The notes below the pieces were generated by a model. The model made no database searches, had not been told where the DNA came from, and worked only from the letters and a program-made list of their open reading frames with translations. Of a stretch of 64,000 nucleotides of DNA, positions 13,158-24,858 are shown piece by piece. The translations under genes were made by a program, and so were the position numbers. This stretch comes from Silurus meridionalis (Eukaryota; Chordata; Actinopteri; Siluriformes; Siluridae), in assembly GCF_014805685.1 (NCBI RefSeq), contig NC_060887.1, positions 30,775,963-30,839,962 on the forward strand. The letters are read 5' to 3'. The first letter of the stretch is position 1. Each line of letters starts with the position of its first letter.

Positions 13158-13625
13158 TGTGTACAGCTGTACACCTGTTTATTAATGCAGTTCCAATCAT
13201 GTGGCAGCAGCACAATAAATAAATAAGGCAGATACAGGTCGAAAGCTAGAGTTTATTTTCACATCAACAACAAATGAACACTGTGACTTTAACCATGGCA
13301 TGGTTGTTAGTGCAAGGTGGGCTGATCTGTGTACTTTAGAATCTTCTGGGATTTTGACACACAACAGTCTCTGGAGTTTAAACAGGGTGGTTTGAAAAAC
13401 AAGAAATATGAGTGGAGGGTCTGCAGGCTGAAACATTTTGTTGATAAGAGAGATCAGAGGAGAATGACCAGACTGGTCTGAGATGACAAGAAGTATATAC
13501 TGACTCATAAAGCACTCGGTGGTGAGCAGAAAAACATCTCGGGATATCAAAACTTTAGGTGGATAGATTACAAAAGCAGAAGAAGTCATCATTTTCCTGT
13601 CTAGAACAAGAATCTGAGCCTAACA
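13158..13625 (+). mobile_element. Tc1-like transposon, 5' half only
   Basis: The stretch begins with a terminal-repeat-like segment (tacacctgtttattaatgca) and continues on the plus strand with a decayed transposase start. The order is 'gtggcagcagcacaat', 'cagatacaggtc', a segment reading DFNHGMVV, a segment reading ILTHNSLWSL, and 'gtggtgagcagaaaaacatc'. This order matches the N-terminal helix-turn-helix half of a widespread fish Tc1-like family. Stops and frame changes are frequent and the catalytic half is absent. The 131-codon open frame on the minus strand here is antisense to it and not a gene. Family recognition is from memory. Confidence 0.6.
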
Positions 13626-15105
13626 TGGAAACAAATAGGGAGTTAAGACAATAAAAAAGTAAAAAACTTTTTACCTTTCGAGCTTGAGTAAGCGTTTGAC
13701 TATGATAGGCTCATATTTTTGTTCTTGGCTGACAGAAGGCCCTTCTTTCTTCTGCTGTTGTGGCCCAGAAATGCATTGTGCATACTGAGATTCTGCTCAC
13801 CATAGCCATAGAGCGTGATTAAGTTACTATATCATAGCTTTGACTAATCATGCTATTTCCTCTGTTCTCTCATATCAAGAAGGCATTCCCACACACAGAA
13901 TTGTCACTCACATAATTTAATTTAATTTATTTTATTTTTATTTTTTTACATAATTCTGGCTGGATAAAAGCATATATAAGCATGTGTTCAGGTGTTCATG
14001 TAAATGTAGATAATCAGAAAATTTCAGATTTCCTTATTTTAGTTGTGTGCCAATTTTGGCACGTTGACAAGTGAATGCCTCTGAAATGTTACAGCATGAA
14101 TACCAGTAGAGTTTCTCAGTGAGACAAAAGTGCAACGCTTCAGGCCCATTTCCTTTTACTTTGATTGAAATTTGGTTTTCATGAAACGTCAACAGTGATT
14201 AATCAAAGTCATCATTAGTGTTCTAACAAATGAGAAGATTCCAATGGCAGCTTTTCTGCCCTCAGATTATCAATCATCTTTTTTTCTAGGAACGGCTTGC
14301 TTTAGCCATCACTGTGCCCGGGCATTACGCTAAGCGTCCAAGCTCTTTGACAATATGATGAAGAGAGCGGCTTTGAATTAAAGTGAAGATTGATCGCTTT
14401 CAGGTAGTGTTGGTTTCCGTCGGTGATGTATCATAGCTGTCACTTGTCCATGTGTTAGAGTTAACTGGGACATGTAGAGGTTCACTGTTGCTTCTCAATT
14501 GCTAATCTACTCAGGCAGCACTCAGCTCTCATTTTATTTTCCCCTTCCTCTTTTCCACATCTTAATTCAAGCACCAAAATCTGCCATGATGCATACATCT
14601 ATATATATATAAAATCTATTCATGAATTATTATTTACAAAATATTTTAATTGATTTAAAAAAAAATCTGTCATTACTGATGTTGTCTTATTTTCACTTTG
14701 TTTAATTGTCTGTTAAATTATACACAATGCCATTTGACTACCTGCCGATAAAGATGCCAGTAGTATTTACCCCTTGCTTCATCTTTATCTAAAGAGACAG
14801 TGATGCAGATGCACTTAAAGTTGAATGCGCACTATGTGACTTTCCAAGTCCTCAGGATTTCTGTACTGCTTATTTTCCGCCTAACTTCAACTACGTGGGA
14901 TCGGTTGTCCTGTGACTCAAAAACAACAGGATCTTTTAACTGGAGAAATCCCCACTAAATCATGACTCATCCCCAAATCTCACTCTTCTTTTGAAACTAA
15001 ATGCAAGAGTTGTCAGTGATTTGACTTTGTCACTATTTTATCAAGACACAAGAAAAAGCTAATTCATTTGTCTTAATGTTAGTCTTTCTGTGTAGTTTGT
15101 CTCAT
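13626..15105. other. Unassigned DNA
   Basis: No mobile or coding sequence recognised. The block 14290-14450 is less AT-rich and not obviously repetitive, which leaves open a conserved non-coding element; this cannot be judged from one sequence. Confidence 0.4.
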
Positions 15106-15107
15106 TT

Positions 15108-15235
15108 ACCGCATTTACCACACACACTTATTCAGATCAATTTGCATTTATCTCATCCTTACAACTTATACAATTGTGGGTTAAGGCTCTTGCCCACAGG
15201 CTACTACTTTCCACTAACATTCAGGATTAGCTATA
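15108..15235 (-). repeat. SINE remnant (minus)
   Basis: The order 'catttaccacacacacttattcag', 'caatttgcatttatctca', 'acaattgtgggttaagg' and 'cttgcccacagg' is the reverse complement of the 3' half of a common tRNA-derived fish SINE ('gagcaaggcccttaacc' type core). The tRNA-like head is not recognisable. Related sequence lies at 54828-54915 on the plus strand. Confidence 0.45.
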
Positions 15236-17268
15236 AATAAACAAATAAACAAAAAGATACTAAATTATGCCCCCAATATTTTAGTACTCTCCTGACACAA
15301 AATATTTTCTGAAAATCTCTTAGTAAAATCAGTTCATAATATTATTACTCATAGCAGAAAAAACATAAAAATGTTTGAATTTTTGACCACATGCAGTCGT
15401 TGAATGCAATTATAAACTACTACTGAGATCAGGGAGTGTTTATCTCTGCCTCATTGTGATTTCAACTCACAATAAGTGATGTTTAAAACATGATACTTGT
15501 TATATGCAAAGGAAAAAATATTGAAAAGGCCAGCTCTGAATGGGTAAGCTTTGCCTGGGGGCTTCAGGTATCTTTCCAGCATCTCCGACATCATTAAGGT
15601 GGCTCGGTGTGGAGGCGGGAGTGTTTCAAAATGGTGTCAGGGAATGTATTCATTGCTCCGGGGTGCAGGGACAAACAGTCCTCAGTTATTCGGGGGAGGT
15701 GCCAGTTGTTTGGAATGAAGTAGCGCCGAATGTGACCTTTGTCATTGTGGTATAATTGAGTCGCTGCAAAAAATATAAAAACCTCATTGTTGTTTTGAGT
15801 TACTGTGAGCCACTGGCTGACATTCAAATGTCTCTCAATGCTTAAAACATCTTGCAATTCCACATGGAAAACAGCACACAATGGTCCAGCCTGTTTTAAA
15901 AACACAAGCATTGCCCTTTGCCAAAATATCACCAGAATGCAATTAAACATTAGTTATAATGGATTAGTTCGTTAGACATGTTGGGTAATAAACCTGACAA
16001 CAAAATGATAAGAAGATTACTTTGCTCATATTTTTATGATATTCAATACCATGAACAGGTCTGATTTGTAGTCACTGCTGTGTGCAACGTGCTAAGGACA
16101 TAAAAGAAAGGTTTTCAGTGCAAGAAAAAAAAATCCTGACAGATTCCTCCTCTGCACTTTATAATGCAATAATGTTTGTATTTTTAGAACTTTTCTCACT
16201 TAATTTTCATCCACAATCTCTCGCTTAATGCATGCAGCAGGCAGAGGTTAAAATGACATCCATTTTGCACTCTAACAAAAAAGGGGGAAAATGTATATGC
16301 TTGTAGGAATAAAGTGATTTTGTACAATGGTGAGATCTGAAAAAACAGAATTTGTCTATCAGAAGTACATCCAGTATCAAGAGAAAATAAAAATTATGGT
16401 CTGGGCTACTTGTGGGTAGTAAGTGTATACTGTAGTGGATAAAACAGAATGTTCAGTCTGAATATTTAAAATCATATTGTTGATCTGTAGAAAAGCCTTT
16501 TTTTCATCAGTTTTTATACCTGCAGTAATTATTTTAGGTATGTAGAAAATATATAATAAATAAAATGCAGAAAATGAAGCATGAAATTTTACGTATCACC
16601 CTTGCAAGACTGTATAATAATTGACAGTCAAACCTGTCTGTTTTGATTTAGTGGAAGATTTCAGGCACACATCATTTGTGTTTTCAGATATGTCATACAT
16701 CATATGCCCTAAATGTGAGCCAGTAGTTCAGCCTTGAGCCAGTCGATTACCATTTGCTAGGTAGAACAGAATCGGATTGCCTAGTTAATACTGGTCTTAC
16801 ACCGAGAAGTATAAGTTTTCTGGCAAAGCTTGTTGTTCACTAGTCAATCAACACTCTTATCCTCAGATATAGTCATAGGCTGTAGGTAGTAACTGAAAAA
16901 AAAGAAAAAGGTGGCAAGTACAGGCAATGGAAATGAGGTTCCTCGGCAGGGTTGCTTTCTCTCCATGATAAGGTGAGAAACTCGACAAGCCAAGAGAGCT
17001 CCAGTGTAGAAAGGCCATTCCTTTGAACTAAGAGGAACCTGTGTTTTGTCCCTGGTTGGCTCTGCCAGAACTGTATCAGGCAAGTCCCACTGGATAGAGA
17101 CCCCAGGGCAGACTCACAAGAGATTATATCTCACAGTAGGCATGGGAATGTGTAGCTGGGGATAAAGAAGCTTCAACTGACCTTTTCAGCCTGCTGCCAT
17201 CATGACTCCGACCAAATGATGTGGGGAAAGAAATGAAGGAATTAAATTATTTCACCTTTGCCTTGCAG
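15236..17268. other. Unassigned AT-rich DNA
   Basis: A 118-codon minus-strand open frame (15594-15950) shows no known motif, and a frame of this length is expected by chance. A 79-codon frame near 16.9 kb is no more convincing. No repeats with clear ends were seen. Confidence 0.4.
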
Positions 17269-17435
17269 AGGTATTTCAACTTTTCCACATTTTATGTTAC
17301 AACCAGGAATTTAACAGGTGTATTTGGATTATGTCATAACACAAAATAGCCCTTATAACTTGCACCAGAGGAGAAACTCAACATAGTTTGGTAGACTGCA
17401 ATATAAAATAATAATAATAAAAAAATATCTGCAAG

Positions 17436-18527
17436 CAGCGATGGCGGGCCCTCGCACATTTGTGTATCACTATATGGTGCCTTCCAGAAAACAATGCACG
17501 GTGGGCAAGTGCATCAAGTGTGTAAATATCAGTGGACTATTTTATGTTGTTACTGACCCATTTGGGGACTGAAGTTCAAAGAAACCACACATTTTATACA
17601 AACGGGGCGCTAGTGAGCCACTTAAGAGACACACTGTTGTCCTACCTTTTTGTCCACACTTAATAGCCGACAAATGTGATGTATGTGTCAAATTTCAAGT
17701 TAATCTAAGCACGCCAAAAAGCCTTAAATATGCCTAAAATAAAAGTAAAGTTTGACACGTTGTCATGGGAACAGCATTTGAGATATCAAAAATCCCTCCA
17801 AAAATCACACTTCCTGGCGCCTGTTGGTGGCGCTATGTCCGAGATTTACAATAGGCACATCGATGCGATCGGAATCCTTGGCCGAACATAAACATGTCTT
17901 ATCCGAATAAGACATTTTTTGCTTTAGATATTGGACACTTCATGTTTCTCTGAATTCGCCATAAATTTGTCGCCTCGCCATGGCAGCACGGTTCGGGATA
18001 TCAAAAATCCCTTCGCAATTTAGCAAGTGCAATGTCTCGGCATCATGTTCACCACTTCTGATGTCAATCGCATTAAATTCCTAGGAGGAGTATTTAAAAG
18101 TTCACCACATGCACTTATAAAACAACCCAACATGGCCCACTTCCTGTTGGGGGGAGCTAATAGGTTTGATAGTAAAAGTTGTTCGGGTCGATGAGGTCTA
18201 TATGCATACCAACTCTCGTAAATGTGCGTACATGTTTGCCCGATCTGTGCACCGATATTTGTTTTTGCATTACAGGGGGTGCTACAGAGCCCGAAAGCCA
18301 CGCCCGTATACCAGCCTTTGTCCGGCCCTAGTGACAAAGGACTCAGACGTGTGTGCCAAATTTCAAGAGTTTTCGAGCATGTTAAGGGACCCCAAATTGC
18401 CCATGTGTGTAAAAAAAAAATAAATAAAAATAAATAAATAAATAAATAAATTCTAAGGAAAACAATAGGGCTTCGCACCTCTGGTGCAGGCCATTCTGGC
18501 CTGCTCCTCGGTGCTCGGGCCCTAAAA
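17436..18527 (+). mobile_element. 1.09-kb non-autonomous repeat with hairpin end
   Basis: The left end reads 'gcagcgatggcgggccctcgcac'-like sequence, and the right end is a GC-rich nested hairpin (18468-18522) followed by ctaaa. It has no coding capacity. The body contains phrases seen in many fish genomes, such as 'cctgttggtggcgctatg' near 17820, and several decayed sub-repeats ('caaatttcaag'-like at 17690 and 18357; 'atatcaaaaatccc' at 17784 and 17999). A 3' hairpin followed by CTRR would suit a Helitron-like element, but the left end does not give clear support, so the class is open. Confidence 0.5.
18468..18522 (+). repeat. Nested GC-rich hairpin
   Basis: An inner stem gcaggcca / tggcctgc with a 3-base loop sits inside an outer pairing of gcacc with ggtgc and gggc with gccc-type ends. 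It stands out from its AT-rich surroundings and forms the right end of the repeat at 17436-18527. Confidence 0.75.
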
Positions 18528-18700
18528 ATAGCACTTGTGATTGCAAAAGTATTCAGCTGTTGTTGATTAGTTCATACATATTGTGTAAAACTTGTTTAAC
18601 TATATATCCATATCCTCAAGGGGTGATTACTTATGCAATTCACTGTAATTCAAACTAATACTGATACATTGAAATCTTTTTTTTTTTTTGCCACAACAAT

Positions 18701-20225
18701 TTTGTAATGATGCAGAGGAATCAGGTGATTATTTCCTCTCAAACACCAGAGCCGTATCGTAAATCACATACTAACACTAACTATTTAAATTGGTAATAAA
18801 ATAGAATTGTAAATAGATTTGGTAGATAGAATAGATTAATTCATAAAGAGAGTAGGCCAAAGCACAACCAATATTATCAAATGTTATTAGAAGGTAGCAT
18901 ATAATATGCAAAAGTTTCTATTGTACTTTTGCTTTCCGTTGATATAAATGTACCTAAAACATGCAGTACATTGTATGAATGTGTGTACTGTAAATGTCAA
19001 ATAAATCTCTGAAAAAAAAAGTTTAGAAGTTTAATGCGCATGAGAATTGTACTGTTTAAACTCTCTTGAAATGAATACAATCAAATAAATCGCTAAGTTA
19101 TACAATTGAAGTAAAACACTTAAAACTCTCACTTTTATCATTTCTTTCTAGAAATGTATTTTGACAAATTTGCTCAAGCAATTTTCTTTCATATATGTCT
19201 AAAAAGGCTTTAGCATTTGTTTAATAAGAAAAAAAGGGAAACCCAGATTTGTCATACCTACCAGTAGTATCAAAAGCATCAGAAAGGCATTTTCTTTTCG
19301 GTCATGTACTAATGTAATAACTAAATATGGACTACAAATAGCTACAAAAAAAAAAAAATAAATTACAAAAAAAAGATACTGAGCAATTTATTTTTAATGT
19401 CTGATTTTTTCACCCATAGAACCTATTTCATTTAAGCATTTATTTCATTTTTATGTTGCATTATTTATAGGCACAATAGCTTTGATTAATAGTTGGTTGT
19501 GATTTTTACCGCTGTAATAAAAGAAAAAATAAAATAAACCCTGAGGCTATGCTTCACGGACCACTGCGTAACCCCGCATTCTACTTTAAGGTCCATGGAT
19601 CTAAAACACTTACTATAAAAAATAAAGGAAAAATATACCTGACAGATAAAATCTTCCACAGATTTTTGTTGAAAGGAAAATAGCCAGATAAGACCAGCAA
19701 TCAATGTAGTTTAATGACATAACAGCTGGGATAAATACTTGAGTATATTTAACTAAAGTTTTCCCATATTCCCCTTTGTCCATGTATTTTTTCATATGAA
19801 TTATTGATTCAGTGTTACAAAAGAGGATAAAAGTATACTGTATATGACACATTTGTGAGCAAACTTATGGTATAACTTGTAAAGACATAATATGCTAATA
19901 TGCTTATGTTATTAATAGTATGTTATAATAGTAATTTGATAGTAATTGAAAAGTTTCACAAGCTCTTTTTTGTGTACTATAGCAGTAATTCTTATTCTTA
20001 TGTAAGACACTGATTTACCTCAGGCCATTAGCTGTTTGCAATGACATATAATGTTTTTTATCTAATAAGAAGACACAGTAAAACATTTTTTTAAGAAATT
20101 ATGTAGTAATATAAAAAAATAAAAATAAAAAACGAAATCAAGTAACTTTATCTCCACAAATAATATAACTGGTTACCTGCATTTGTATTTGATACTTTGC
20201 GCCAGTTTTTCCCTTGAAACTAAAC
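18701..20225. other. Unassigned AT-rich DNA
   Basis: No recognisable coding or mobile sequence; several A- and T-runs. Confidence 0.45.
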
Positions 20226-20227
20226 AC

Positions 20228-20585
20228 ATGAGATGGAAACAGAAGTTTTCAAACCTAATTGGCTAAATAGAACCAACAAAACCCAATTGAATTGCACAGC
20301 GATGGACTGGATCGCAAGGTCAGAACACATTTGGCAAGTTTTACACAACAAAGCTAAATGTTTGGAAAAAAATGACTGTCCAAATGCCAGAAGTGTGAAC
20401 AAATGTTTTTCATGCTATGGCAAGAAAATAAGGTTGAACTATTTATTAGGTTTTTATACATCTGTATATTTATGTATTTGTTTGGTCAAAGTAAATCTTC
20501 ATATTATTGAATTGGCAAGTTTGTTGCATATAAACAAAAGGAATATGCATGTGTTTCTCAAAAACATGCATATTACTTTGTAATA
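20228..20585 (+). mobile_element. Tc1-like remnant, C-terminal end
   Basis: The plus strand reads ARSEHIWQVLHNKAK followed by NARSVNKC, which resembles the C-terminal 'HLWELLQD...MPRVCKAV' block of a Tc1-like transposase. The following 20515-20575 ('tttgttgcatataaacaaaaggaatatgcatgtgtttct') matches, in reverse complement, the left end of the Tc1 remnant at about 54955-55015, so it is the same family's terminal region. An 11-bp inverted pair (aatatgcatgt / acatgcatatt) lies at 20541-20575. The upstream catalytic part is absent. Confidence 0.55.
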
Positions 20586-22186
20586 TATTTGTGCAATCAG
20601 CCTTTTCAATTACCCAACTCAAATCAATTCTAAGTACATTGTTTTGAAGTTTGACAATTAAAATCACACATCACTTGTGCATAATATTTAAACAACCAAA
20701 ATGTTGCACTCCACCACTAAAGCCCTTTTTTAATATTTTTTTTTTTTACGAAAACAAGTGCAGGGGAGGTGAAAGAGAAAGTGTCTAAAGGTCTACCGCT
20801 GTTATATTAATGTGTGTATTCAGCTTTGACATTCTTCTAATGCGTAAGGTGGAAACTTGAAAATTCTAAAATAAACCTTAGGGTATAAGCGGGTGTTGAC
20901 GAAGGGTCAAGCACTCCTGAGGGGCTGCCATTAAAGCCATTGATGCATAGAGGAGTGAATACTGGAGTGGACACTTAATTCCCCACCCCTCCCCCCCAAA
21001 TGAGAAATGGAAAATGTTTAAAAAGGCAGTACTACTATGAGAACAGGTGAGCACTTAAAACAAACATTGTTACATTTGAAAAGATATTTAAGTGCAGACA
21101 TCTTATACTGCATTACATTTCTACATTATCATTTTCTCTTCTCAGTATTAGACAATTTGCAAAAAAAACCCTAAAAATGGTCTCAACATAAGGTTCAGAT
21201 AATAAGAAAAAGTTAGCGGTGACCTTTTATCTCAACACCGCAAATGTAAAACAAGGCAAAGGTAGTATAATTGGCTGGCGAATGGTATGAAAAAAAACGT
21301 GCATTGTTATTATCTTAGACACACCAACAAACCATTAAGAAATGGAAGGAACTATAAGCTCTAGAACTATCATTCTTGGAAATGAAATTGCTGTATGCGT
21401 TTCAATGCACACACAGTTGTTATCTTACTAGAGAATATATTTTGTTTATTCGTTTGTCTTCAAGGGCCAGTCTTTTTAGGTTAATTTAATAATGAAGCCT
21501 GGAAATACTGGGCAGGGATTCACTATGGATCTCAACCCACATCACATCACAGGGAACCATGTACACACACTTACACCAAAGGGCAATTTAGAATTTAGAG
21601 GACTGACCCCCTGTCATAAATAATTAGAGTGAATTTTTTCATTCAACATTGACATTAAATATATAATTAATTCATGAAAAATTATTAATCAATCAAACCG
21701 TTGTTTTGATTTAGCTCTATCTAAAATATGGCAAAAACAGCTAGGGCTATTCACTAGCACACTTATCACTTCTACTGGGCCATTTGTTTTGCTGTTAATA
21801 TACTTATATAGTGTGTGACAAGCATCATTAATCCTAATCAATACAGCTTTAATGTTAGAGTATGGCTGGGCCAGATGGAGTGCAGTGTGTACAGCAACTC
21901 AATTCTCAGCTGTATTATCTCCTAAGGACAAATCATTTCAGATTTCTATGAAATGATGAGCTTAGCTTTATACCAAAACACAGTCTAACGAGGTCCTTGT
22001 AGTTTTCTAAAGCTTAGGATTCTATAGTTTAGGGTTCAGAACATTTGTATTGATTACTCTTGTTTTGAAGCAAGCAAATATACAATACCTGCCTGGGGAG
22101 CATGAACGTGCTTAAGGAGGAAAATGACCTTGCAAGCAATTTTTTTAATGTAGAAAACTTAAAATACCACTGTGCCTTTCATCTTT
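20586..22186. other. Mostly unassigned DNA
   Basis: Apart from a decayed dispersed repeat at about 21490-21640, nothing is recognisable. Confidence 0.4.
21490..21640 (+). repeat. Decayed dispersed fish repeat
   Basis: The order 'tgggcagggattcac', 'cacatcacatcacagggaacc', 'acacacacttacaccaaagggcaatttagaatttag' matches the same repeat family as 57325-57650. No defined ends. Confidence 0.35.
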
Positions 22187-22194
22187 GTATAAGG

Positions 22195-23251
22195 CAGTGT
22201 TGGGCCGTCAGGGCCAGCAAGGCCTTCTCTAGTTATTTGTTGTAATATTTGTTTCATGAAATTGTATAAATTTATTCCCAACAGTCTATTCTCTTCATTG
22301 TTTCTCTTGGCTGCACTTCTTCCAGTATGTGTATGTAGATGTTTCATTTTTTGTCCAATCAGATTTCAGCCTCTATGTGCTGCCATGTCAATCACATTTT
22401 CTCAGAACCTACAGAATTACTAGTGTTGGCCAATGTACCTTTAACTTTATTAGCAATGGATCTGTTTCTTTAACCAATCAGATTTCAAATTTGCCTCACA
22501 TGGCAGCTAGCTGGCCCAGAATAGCGTCAGCATTTTTCCGTCCTCTGATTGGTTGGTCAGAGGGAAACTTTTACAGCCAAGTTCGACTGGCAAAACATGT
22601 CTGTAAGGATCAGCACACATTAATACATCTGAGTTAGACTTCTTTTATGCCCACAATGGCTGACAGAGGAAGAGAAATTTATTTGGTCTCGGACATTCTT
22701 AAAAATCCACTTCAAGGCGGACTTTTTCAGAAAAGCTAGACATCGTGAGGAGAGGTCGCCCCTCCTCTACCCTGAAGCTAGCTAGCTTGTCTCAGCCTGG
22801 GAAAGGATTAGCCACTTCCATACCAGTGCCTACGAGCGATACCACTGGCTTACAGCCTCTGAGGAGCGGTGCAAATTATATGAATATGCATTATGAGTAT
22901 GCATCTCTGGTCAGTAGGTTGTATTTTATTTACATTTTAAAAGTTTTTTCCATGTTATTAGACAAATCTTGATTCTGAACTGCTCCAGATGATGTAGGTG
23001 CACAGTTGCGGTTGTAGAGTAAAGGTTTGGAACTTGCTTTAGTAAAATGGTATTCACCCTCAATATGCAAAATGCCTTTCTCTCTGTAATGCCACGTGTT
23101 GTTATATTGCGTTTTTGTATAGTATTAAATCAATCAAATCAAATTTTTTATTTGTCACATACACATACATACAGATTACGACATGCAATACTGATGGTTT
23201 TTAAATAGTCCACACTGAAGGCCCAGGTACCAAATGCATGGCCCACCACTA
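22195..23251 (+). mobile_element. hAT transposon with 8-bp target duplication
   Basis: The left terminus is cagtgttgggcc and the right terminus, reverse-complemented, is tagtggtgggcc (10 of 12 matching). The flanks are gtataagg (22187-22194) and gtataaag (23252-23259), an 8-bp duplication with one difference, the size made by hAT transposases. The 1057-bp interior has the start of a transposase frame at 22656 and, near the right end, 'aaaatgcctttctctctgta', which is shared with the 180-bp MITE at 41107-41286. A LINE-tail-like scrap ('aaatcaaattttttatttgt') lies at 23138-23158. The element is too short to be autonomous. Confidence 0.83.
22656..22890 (+). pseudogene. hAT transposase N-terminal remnant
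   Basis: The ATG at 22656 opens MADRGREIYLVSDILK, then KNPLQGGLFQ and a stop at 22735. One base lower in phase the frame goes on through RRGRPSSTLKLASLS and, after a second phase change, gives YERYHWLTASEERCKLY. This order (an Ile-Leu-rich opening, 'VRRGRPxPxL', 'YERYxWLT...CKL') resembles the zinc-finger-containing N-terminal region of ZMYM/TTF-type hAT transposases, the DNA-binding part. The catalytic RNase H-like core is missing. The first phase change coincides with a single-base loss in 'cagaaaagc'. Confidence 0.55.
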
Positions 23252-23446
23252 GTATAAAGATTTTTTAATTTTCTTTTTATACTAATCTCTAAAAAAACAT
23301 AATCTTTGAATTTCTGAGCAACTCAAGAACTATGAGAATGGATTTGGATTGTAATTAATATAGCTGTATAACAGTCTTGCTACGGCTTAGGACTGCAGTT
23401 TGTATGAACAGTTCTGTATTTAAGCACCAATCACTGAACAGTGGAT

Positions 23447-23555
23447 GAATGGATGGATGGATAGATGGATGGATGGATGGATGGATGGATGGATGGATGG
23501 ATGGATGGATGGATGGATACTTTATTCATCCCAATGGGAAATTTACACCGTACAC
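23447..23555 (-). repeat. LINE 3' end with (CCAT)n tail
   Basis: On the minus strand the sequence reads 'gggatgaataaagtatccatcc' and continues as an almost perfect (CCAT)n tract (plus-strand ggat units, 23447-23518). A short 3' UTR end with an AATAAA signal followed by a tetranucleotide tail is how many fish LINEs terminate, so the microsatellite is best read as an element tail. The body of the LINE is missing. Confidence 0.65.
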
Positions 23556-23569
23556 CTCATTAATAAATG

Positions 23570-23775
23570 ATCTATAAAGAATGGACATTTGGTGCCACTG
23601 AGATGAGGATGGGTTCACTTTTGAGTATGGTTCCTCTCAACATTTCTTGGTCATACCATCTCAGGGAGTTTTTTCTTGCCACAGGGATAATCTCCATATC
23701 TGTAAAGCTTCTTTGTGAAAATGCCCATTGTTGAAAGGGCTCTACAAATAAAACGAACTGAATTGAATGTTCTCT
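23570..23775 (+). mobile_element. L2 LINE 3' UTR fragment
   Basis: This matches the 3' end of the L2 at 39595-39809: 'gatgaggatgggttc', 'ttgagtatggttcctctcaa', 'ctgtaaagcttctttgtga', 'gctctacaaataaa'. Its tail is aactgaattgaat, unlike the TTGAC tail of the 35-40 kb copy, so it belongs to a different L2 subfamily. Only about 200 bases remain. Confidence 0.75.
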
Positions 23776-24850
23776 GTAAATAATTCAGACATATTTTATT
23801 CATCAGTCTTTCTTCAAATGTTATACAACTCTAGATCAGAGACTTGACCTGGATGAGCTGTGGCAAAGTACGAGACCCATCATCACATCATTATGACTTT
23901 GGGTTCTCCAAGGTAACCTGTAGCTTTGTTTATCCGCAGGCTTTGGCTTTCCATAATTTATGACCCTTGTTACAGGGCTTATTATCAAATGTCAATCTAC
24001 TAACCTCAAAGAATAAACAGCTAGAATATTATGTGATGTCTGCACTGTGGTACATAATCAATAAATGCATGAAGCAGTAACAGGGTGAATTTGGAATCAG
24101 GGTTTTTAAGAGTCAACAAAACACTGATTATTCTTCTTGTGTGCAAAACTTTCCCAGCTCTCTCTTAATATTCTGATCATAGACATTTGCTTGAATTATT
24201 CTTTTTCTTCCATCAAAAGATTGTTTTTGATGCTTAAGGTTGACATGGTATGCAGAATCACAGTTTCTAGATCATTACTAGATCTAAAGGTTTGCTAGAT
24301 TGGAATGTTCTTCCTGTTTCTGAGAAAATGTAAGCATTTCAGACATATAAACGTAGAAGCAGAGTGATTGCTGTTCTCTGTTTTATGAAGATAAAACATC
24401 AATAGATGGTTTTAAGTTTTGGCCTCATTATCAGATTGTATTAAGGGAGAATATTTAGAACTTTTATGAAATCATCTTGTTTTAACTTACTTCAGGTCCT
24501 TTCCATATGAACACAGACACAAACACATACAGAGCACCTGATCAGGCATATTAAGAAACAAACAAACAAACAAACAAAAAAAGACATACAGTAAGGCTCA
24601 CTGGGAACATCTGCAAGACACACACAGACACACACACGCAGGTGCAACATTATTTTTGCAAATGCATAACCTATATGTATGATTTATCAATTTATCATTT
24701 ACAACAATAAATACACACTGTACACAAATACTGGAAAAAGTTGAATTTACTGGTATCTAAATATTGGGCATGTATTGCATCACATAGTGTACACATATTG
24801 TGCTGCCTCTCTGTGTATGTGTAGTACTTTAGTCTGCACTAGCTCTTACT
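23776..24850. other. Unassigned DNA
   Basis: Only short CA- and (AAAC)n-rich runs near 24570-24640. No gene or element recognised. Confidence 0.45.
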
Positions 24851-24858
24851 GCCTTACA

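Larger units (their letters stand above)
17271..18700. mobile_element. Tc1-like remnant split by another repeat
   Basis: The left part (17271-17434) reads 'gaggtatttcaacttttccacattttatgttacaacc' in two pieces, which is the terminal-repeat style of a common vertebrate Tc1-like family. The right part (18535-18640) contains 'gcaaaagtattcagc' and 'ggggtgattacttatgcaa', wording found at Tc1-like ends. Between them sits an unrelated 1.09-kb repeat (17436-18527). No transposase is left. That both flanks belong to one element is an inference from spacing and wording. Confidence 0.45.

Noticed and set aside
13197..13592. 131-codon minus-strand open frame
   Set aside because: It lies antisense to the decayed Tc1-like transposase read on the plus strand and has no known motif.
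15594..15950. 118-codon minus-strand open frame
   Set aside because: No motif, no supporting context; several frames of this length are expected by chance in 64 kb of AT-rich DNA.
23447..23518. Direct-repeat array as a CRISPR-like structure
   Set aside because: Four-base units without spacers; it is a microsatellite tail of a LINE.
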